Shown here: positions 7,852-10,685 of the stretch, piece after piece
Numbering within the stretch: the stretch's first letter is position 1
Layout of the letters: the number at the start of each line of letters is the position of its first letter
NCBI GenBank assembly: GCA_016205045.1
Contig: JACQJM010000220.1
Location: 1-10,685, forward strand
Length of the DNA: 10,685 bases
Reading direction: 5' to 3'
DNA from: Elusimicrobiota bacterium
Lineage (GTDB): Bacteria > Elusimicrobiota > Elusimicrobia > JACQJN01
Position numbers and translations under genes: made by a program
The notes under the pieces: generated by a model
Databases searched by the model: none
What the model was told of the DNA's origin: nothing
The model's input: only the letters and a program-made list of their open reading frames with translations

Positions 7852-9432
7852 CTAAAACATAAACGCCAGTTGGGCGGCCAGCGCGGCATTGGAGGGAACT
7901 TTGGAGTCGGACTCGATTTGCGTTCTTTCCGAGCTGATCGACCCTGCCACATCCAGCATAAAGTGAAGAAAATTGATTCCAAATCCGGCCGTGTAGCTTA
8001 GCTTGGAGGCCGAGTCCGCTACGTTCTTCATAAATCCTACCCTTAAAGGGATGTTGATCCAGGGACGATTGAAGACATTGATTTCTGTCCCTAAACCTAC
8101 CTGCCTGGAGTGGTAACCTTTGACAGGGGTGTTATTTCGCGTCAAATCTACATCCAGAGCGATAGTCCAGAAGTTTAGGGGACTGATGGCCAGCCCGGAA
8201 CGGAGCTGTCCATTGAGGGAATATTTAGAGGATTCTCCATTGTCCTTGGCGGTTTGTGGCTGGGTGAATTTAGGGTTGTTGATATTCCTGAAGACTAGAC
8301 CGAACCGAGGCCTCATGGGAAGAGCGGGCAGAATTTTATCGAGTTCCTGAAGAACCCCAATATCTAAACCCGGCTGAACGGTGGTTTTAGTGTTGGCGTT
8401 GTAATCCTTAAGGGCACTGGTGGTTCCCGCTTCATTTTGCATCACATTAAAACGCTGATAGCCGATGCTGCCTGAAATCAGCTTGAGGTTGCCTCCCACA
8501 TTGAGACCGGGCAGCCACACGGGTCTGGCATATCCGAAGGTTACTTCCGTAAAGGAGCCTCCATTGAGGGTGAGGTTGGTTTGGTTGTTGGAGTAGGGAT
8601 TATCGTTCCCTGAGGTGAGGACGGCGACCACGGTGGCGGCCACAGAAGCGTTGGCCGCCATGGCAGCGGCGGCAGCTTGGATATCCGTGCTGGATACTCC
8701 GTTGGATACCGCCTCATTGACTAGGGCGTTGGCTAAAGTGGTGGCGTCCGTGATGCCTCCGTTCTGAGTATTGATGCAGGTGGATGATCCACAGATCAAA
8801 TTATTGAGACCCCCATAACCAATGGTGGAAATGGCGCTGGCAATCTGATCCCGTGAAGCGGTATCGACCGGGGCTCCAACGGGAGCGCCGGAGAAGGTAA
8901 CCCCTCCGCTGCCAGAAATGGTTCCCAATCCTATGTTGGTGGTGTCCACAAAGGGACTGGCCCCGATGGTGGTGAAATTATTGACGGAGAAAGCCATTTT
9001 GCCCAGTTTGACATTAGCGCCGAAGGCCAGATCCGCGAGAGCGCCTTTTCCCCCTTCATTGAGGTCTTTGATGGTGGCGATGCCTTGCACTACGGCGGCC
9101 ATCTGATCCGCATTGATCCGTCCGCTGGTCTCCTGGTCCGCCTTCACGCTGTTAAATTTGGTGGCCAAGTCCCCCAGCGTGTTGGCATTGTGCAGCACGC
9201 CTCCTGTAAACTCCGCGTGAACGCCAGAAGGCAGCTGAACCCCAGAAGTATTCTCTTCCTGGGCCATTCCTGCGGGGTTCCAGTACTGGGCGATGGAGCC
9301 TTGAGCCACGGCCACAAAAGCCCCTCCCATGCCCATGGGGCGCGGGCCTAGAATTTTCCAGGACTCTGCGTGAGAATAGGATGTGAGCAGAAACAGGCTT
9401 AAAGCTAAGGAAAGAGAGCGTCGGATGAACAT
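7852..9432 (-). CDS. Outer-membrane beta-barrel of the PorV/TraF-like superfamily
   Basis: The 526-aa precursor has signal peptide MFIRRSLSLALSLFLLTSYSHA (1-22). Its start is ATG 9432, because a perfect AGGAGG lies 6 nt upstream; the frame is open to a TTG at 9498, but that would spoil the signal peptide. The mature N-terminus carries PMGMGGAFVAVAQGSIAQYWNPAGMA (33-57), the hallmark of FadL-like PorV/PorQ/UPF0164 and TraF_2-type barrels. A helical stretch (about 84-135), amphipathic strands and RFGLVFRNINNPKF (376) follow. The C-terminus has LRVGFMKN, AGFGINF and a terminal Phe, typical of BAM substrates. Residues about 175-292 are an Ala/Asn/Thr-rich insert with a CGSSTC pair. In T9SS, PorV docks on SprA, and a SprA homologue lies 2.4 kb away. 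It could instead be a TraF_2-type barrel unrelated to secretion. Family is fairly sure; function is inferred. Confidence 0.78.
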   Translation of the reverse strand: MFIRRSLSLALSLFLLTSYSHAESWKILGPRPMGMGGAFVAVAQGSIAQYWNPAGMAQEENTSGVQLPSGVHAEFTGGVLHNANTLGDLATKFNSVKADQETSGRINADQMAAVVQGIATIKDLNEGGKGALADLAFGANVKLGKMAFSVNNFTTIGASPFVDTTNIGLGTISGSGGVTFSGAPVGAPVDTASRDQIASAISTIGYGGLNNLICGSSTCINTQNGGITDATTLANALVNEAVSNGVSSTDIQAAAAAMAANASVAATVVAVLTSGNDNPYSNNQTNLTLNGGSFTEVTFGYARPVWLPGLNVGGNLKLISGSIGYQRFNVMQNEAGTTSALKDYNANTKTTVQPGLDIGVLQELDKILPALPMRPRFGLVFRNINNPKFTQPQTAKDNGESSKYSLNGQLRSGLAISPLNFWTIALDVDLTRNNTPVKGYHSRQVGLGTEINVFNRPWINIPLRVGFMKNVADSASKLSYTAGFGINFLHFMLDVAGSISSERTQIESDSKVPSNAALAAQLAFMF

Positions 9433-9438
9433 GAAGGG

Positions 9439-9444
9439 CCTCCT
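9439..9444 (-). promoter_or_regulatory. Perfect Shine-Dalgarno of the PorV-like gene
   Basis: CCTCCT on the + strand reads AGGAGG on the minus strand, 6 nt before ATG 9432. It fixes the start and suggests strong translation of the barrel within its two-gene operon. The 72-nt gap to the upstream gene's stop also holds two copies of GGAGTTTA on the + strand, without evident meaning. Confidence 0.85.
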
Positions 9445-9504
9445 AAGATAATAGTTGCTGAACGGAAGGAGTTTAACAGGGAGTTTACAATTTGTCAACT
9501 GATT

Positions 9505-10077
9505 TTAGTTACGCGGGGGAGGGCACCAGATGGCCACTTCTTCTTTGATCAGTCCTGCTTCGGCATTGTTTCCTTCATTGAGGTGCAGGATGCGTATTTT
9601 GGTGGTGTCTAGTCCGGAAGGTAAATTGGGATCGGAACCTACGTAGATAGAGTTGTAGAGAGTTCTGGTTTCTCCAGGTCGCAGGGAGTCTACCACCCAC
9701 TCTTGAGGAGAGGAGATGGGAGAGCCCTGTGTTCCATCGGTGTTCAGCACATGATTTAGGGCTTGAACTCGAATTTTTAAATTTTTATTTCCCTGATCGG
9801 CTGTGTTGGTGAGCGTAACCGAAAAATTCATGATGGAGCCGGCAAAATAAAGAGGGTAAGTTCCCCAGTAGTTGGGAGGATAAATTTTCGGTTCGTACGA
9901 CTGCCAAGAGCCTGCCACATAGGTGATGCCCGTCGCATCGGTGGTAGTTTGTCCCGAAGGATTCAAAAAACTGACTTGGGCTTGGATCTTATCGGATTCT
10001 CCCCGGTGTTGACCTGCGGCATGGAGAGAAAGGTTTAGGGAGAAGAAGATTCCGGCTAACAGAGAAATGGGTTTCAT
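9505..10077 (-). CDS. Secreted beta-rich protein of unknown function, first gene of the PorV-like operon
   Basis: I do not recognise this 190-aa protein. A clear Sec signal peptide (MKPISLLAGIFFSLNLSLHA, cleavage near A20-A22) is followed by a short polar linker and one probable domain (about 30-185). That domain is rich in alternating hydrophobic residues, Asn, Thr and Pro. The pattern FSVTLTNTA (85-93), then KNLKIRVQALN, then LRPGETRTLYNSIYVG (132-147), resembles the strands of CARDB/Ig-like beta-sandwiches, where a binding or adhesive domain is common. There is one Cys near the C-terminus (WCPPPRN), so no lipoprotein signal. The stop is 72 nt before the PorV-like start on the same strand and no promoter is obvious between them, so co-transcription is likely. 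The start at ATG 10077 has only a weak AGAGA ribosome site. A role as barrel partner or exported cargo is inference from context. Confidence 0.8.
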   Translation of the reverse strand: MKPISLLAGIFFSLNLSLHAAGQHRGESDKIQAQVSFLNPSGQTTTDATGITYVAGSWQSYEPKIYPPNYWGTYPLYFAGSIMNFSVTLTNTADQGNKNLKIRVQALNHVLNTDGTQGSPISSPQEWVVDSLRPGETRTLYNSIYVGSDPNLPSGLDTTKIRILHLNEGNNAEAGLIKEEVAIWCPPPRN

Positions 10078-10113
10078 GAGAGTTCTCTTGTTGCAAATCG
10101 TGTTGTTAGACTT

Positions 10114-10141
10114 AGTATAGCAGGAGTTGTTGCGGTGTCAA
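10114..10141 (-). promoter_or_regulatory. Near-consensus sigma70-type promoter for the 190-aa gene and barrel operon
   Basis: On the minus strand TTGACA (10136-10141) is a perfect -35. It is separated by 16 bp from TATACT (10114-10119), which is preceded by TGC and so forms an extended -10. Transcription should start near 10107, giving a leader of about 30 nt before ATG 10077. This is the strongest promoter I can see in the window and suggests high constitutive expression. The -35 box overlaps the 5-bp repeat bordering the palindromic element next to it. Confidence 0.75.
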
Positions 10142-10202
10142 GCCCCTCACTTTGCCGCACTGCCATCCCGAGCTTGCAAAGCGGCCAAAGTGAGGGGTCA
10201 AG
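10138..10202. repeat. 55-bp palindromic element flanked by 5-bp direct repeats (MITE- or REP-like)
   Basis: The arms are CCCCTCACTTTGCCGC (10143-10158) and GCGGCCAAAGTGAGGGG (10181-10197). They pair over 12 bp perfectly at the outside plus 4 bp inside, with one bulged base and a 22-nt loop. TCAAG directly borders the element on both sides (10138-10142 and 10198-10202), as a target-site duplication would. No T-run follows on either strand, so it is a poor terminator. The structure fits a very small non-autonomous insertion or a REP-type repeat. It encodes nothing, and the mobilising enzyme is not in the window. Confidence 0.65.
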
Positions 10203-10233
10203 GCTCTGGGTTTTTCGGGAAATGTAATTTTTT

Positions 10234-10506
10234 TTAAGGTTTGATGGTGAAGGGAAGTTTTGCTCGTTCCCTTTGCAGTATGGCGAGGCGTTTTCCCGCG
10301 ACGAATTGATGAGCCGTGTCATGCACCCATTTATTTTTAAGGATGGATTGAGGTTTGAAACTGATTATAGCGGAAAGTATTAAGGACATGTTAGGATTTT
10401 GAAGGTCCGCGAAATATAAACTTGAATCTGTAAGTTCCTCTTGCGCTCCCGATCTCGGGATGGTTGCGGTTAAGATCCAGATCTTTGACGTTGGAGAGTC
10501 CTCCAT
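10234..10506 (-). CDS. Doubtful 90-aa ORF or remnant of a decayed gene
   Basis: I do not recognise the product. Its C-terminal part is protein-like (ILKNKWVHDTAHQFVAG, then basic KRLAILQRERAKLP). The reading frame stays open about 40 codons upstream of ATG 10506, to a TAA near 10634, but has no ATG, GTG or TTG there. ATG 10506 has no Shine-Dalgarno. An open run of about 130 codons is longer than chance readily gives in DNA of this composition, so a truncated or frameshifted gene is plausible. No signal peptide, membrane segment or known motif is seen. Confidence 0.3.
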   Translation of the reverse strand: MEDSPTSKIWILTATIPRSGAQEELTDSSLYFADLQNPNMSLILSAIISFKPQSILKNKWVHDTAHQFVAGKRLAILQRERAKLPFTIKP

Positions 10507-10546
10507 CGGTGTCGGGATAGATGAAACGTTTTCTTTGAGTGCCCAT
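10391..10546 (-). CDS. Possible 51-aa small ORF with a good ribosome site
   Basis: ATG 10546 is preceded by GGGAGG (10556-10561) at 9-nt spacing, the best translation signal in this region. The frame runs 51 codons to TAA at 10391 and encodes a basic peptide beginning MGTQRKRFIYPDTDGG and containing DLDLNRN. It overlaps the 90-aa ORF in another frame (+1). One possibility is that the two are parts of a single gene broken by a frameshift. TATACT at 10602-10607 could be a -10 box, but no -35 accompanies it. No homology is recognised. Confidence 0.22.
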   Translation of the reverse strand: MGTQRKRFIYPDTDGGLSNVKDLDLNRNHPEIGSARGTYRFKFIFRGPSKS

Positions 10547-10685
10547 GTTAATATGCCTCCCGTGTCTCTAGATTCGGTTGATTTGTCTTGGTCATACTCT
10601 GAGTATAATGGATTTGTGCGAAGTCTTTATTACAGGGTTGCGAAAACCCCGTAAATTCTTTATTTTTAAAAATAAATCAATATAA

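Larger units (their letters stand above)
10203..10685. other. Right-end region without a confident gene
   Basis: No gene with recognisable homology lies here. The minus strand is open in one frame from about 10627 to the TAA at 10234, with its only ATG at 10506. A second, 51-codon frame overlaps it, and a 64-codon plus-strand frame runs opposite. A short hairpin (GGGTT/AACCC with flanking TTAC/GTAA, 10630-10654) is followed on the plus strand by T-rich DNA. A perfect 18-bp AT palindrome lies at 10659-10676 (TTTATTTTTAAAAATAAA). A TATAAT at 10604-10609 on the plus strand lacks a good -35 box. Confidence 0.5.

Noticed and set aside
7852..9432. Conjugative transfer protein as the function of the barrel
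   Set aside because: TraF_2-family proteins are often labelled as conjugal transfer TraF, but no conjugation gene is present here and the similarity is to the barrel fold, not to the F-plasmid pilus-assembly role.
9433..9498. 22-codon upstream extension of the PorV-like gene from a TTG
   Set aside because: A perfect AGGAGG precedes ATG 9432 and a clean signal peptide starts there; the extension would bury it.
10143..10197. Palindrome read as an intrinsic terminator
   Set aside because: No T-run follows either arm, the loop is 22 nt, and no confident gene ends just before it on either strand. The flanking TCAAG repeats fit an insertion better.
10460..10654. 64-codon ORF on the plus strand near the right end
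   Set aside because: There is no ribosome site or homology, and it lies opposite a minus-strand frame that is open for about twice as long.

Overview
The window comes from a Gram-negative (diderm) bacterium. It encodes an LptF/LptG pair for lipopolysaccharide export, two large outer-membrane beta-barrel proteins and a small exported protein. The largest gene, filling roughly the left half, is a homologue of SprA, the outer-membrane translocon of the type IX secretion system (T9SS) and gliding machinery. It is clearly shorter (1791 aa) than the roughly 2300-2500 aa usual in Bacteroidota. That points to a lineage at or beyond the edge of the FCB group, or an uncultured candidate phylum. No taxonomic marker gene is present, so this is a guess.

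Layout: (1) 1-117 is non-coding and holds two facing arrays of degenerate 7-bp repeats; the right-hand array runs into the end of the sprA-like gene and includes its stop codon. (2) 118-5493, minus strand: the sprA-like gene, starting at TTG. (3) 5494-5677: a divergent intergenic region with a probable sprA promoter (extended -10), a perfect 7-7-7 dyad over its -35 box, an alternating purine-pyrimidine tract and a second heptamer array of different sequence. (4) 5678-7851, plus strand: lptF and lptG, overlapping by ATGA. (5) 7852-9432, minus strand: an outer-membrane barrel of the PorV/TraF-like superfamily, abutting the lptG stop codon with no gap. (6) 9505-10077, minus strand: a 190-aa secreted protein of unknown function, upstream of and apparently co-transcribed with the barrel gene, behind a near-consensus sigma70-type promoter. 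(7) 10078-10685: mostly non-coding, with that promoter, a 55-bp palindromic element flanked by 5-bp direct repeats, and a doubtful small gene or gene remnant on the minus strand.

How the genes may work together: in the known T9SS, SprA is a very large barrel with a lateral opening, and PorV is a small barrel that docks at that opening and carries cargo to the cell surface. A SprA homologue and a PorV-like barrel within 2.4 kb of each other, with a small exported beta-rich protein in the PorV-like operon, suggest a compact SprA-type export module. The intervening LPS exporter genes are notable because some T9SS cargo is anchored to LPS. Other T9SS components (GldK/L/M/N, PorU, PorX/Y) are not in the window, so whether this is a full T9SS or a reduced relative cannot be told from here.
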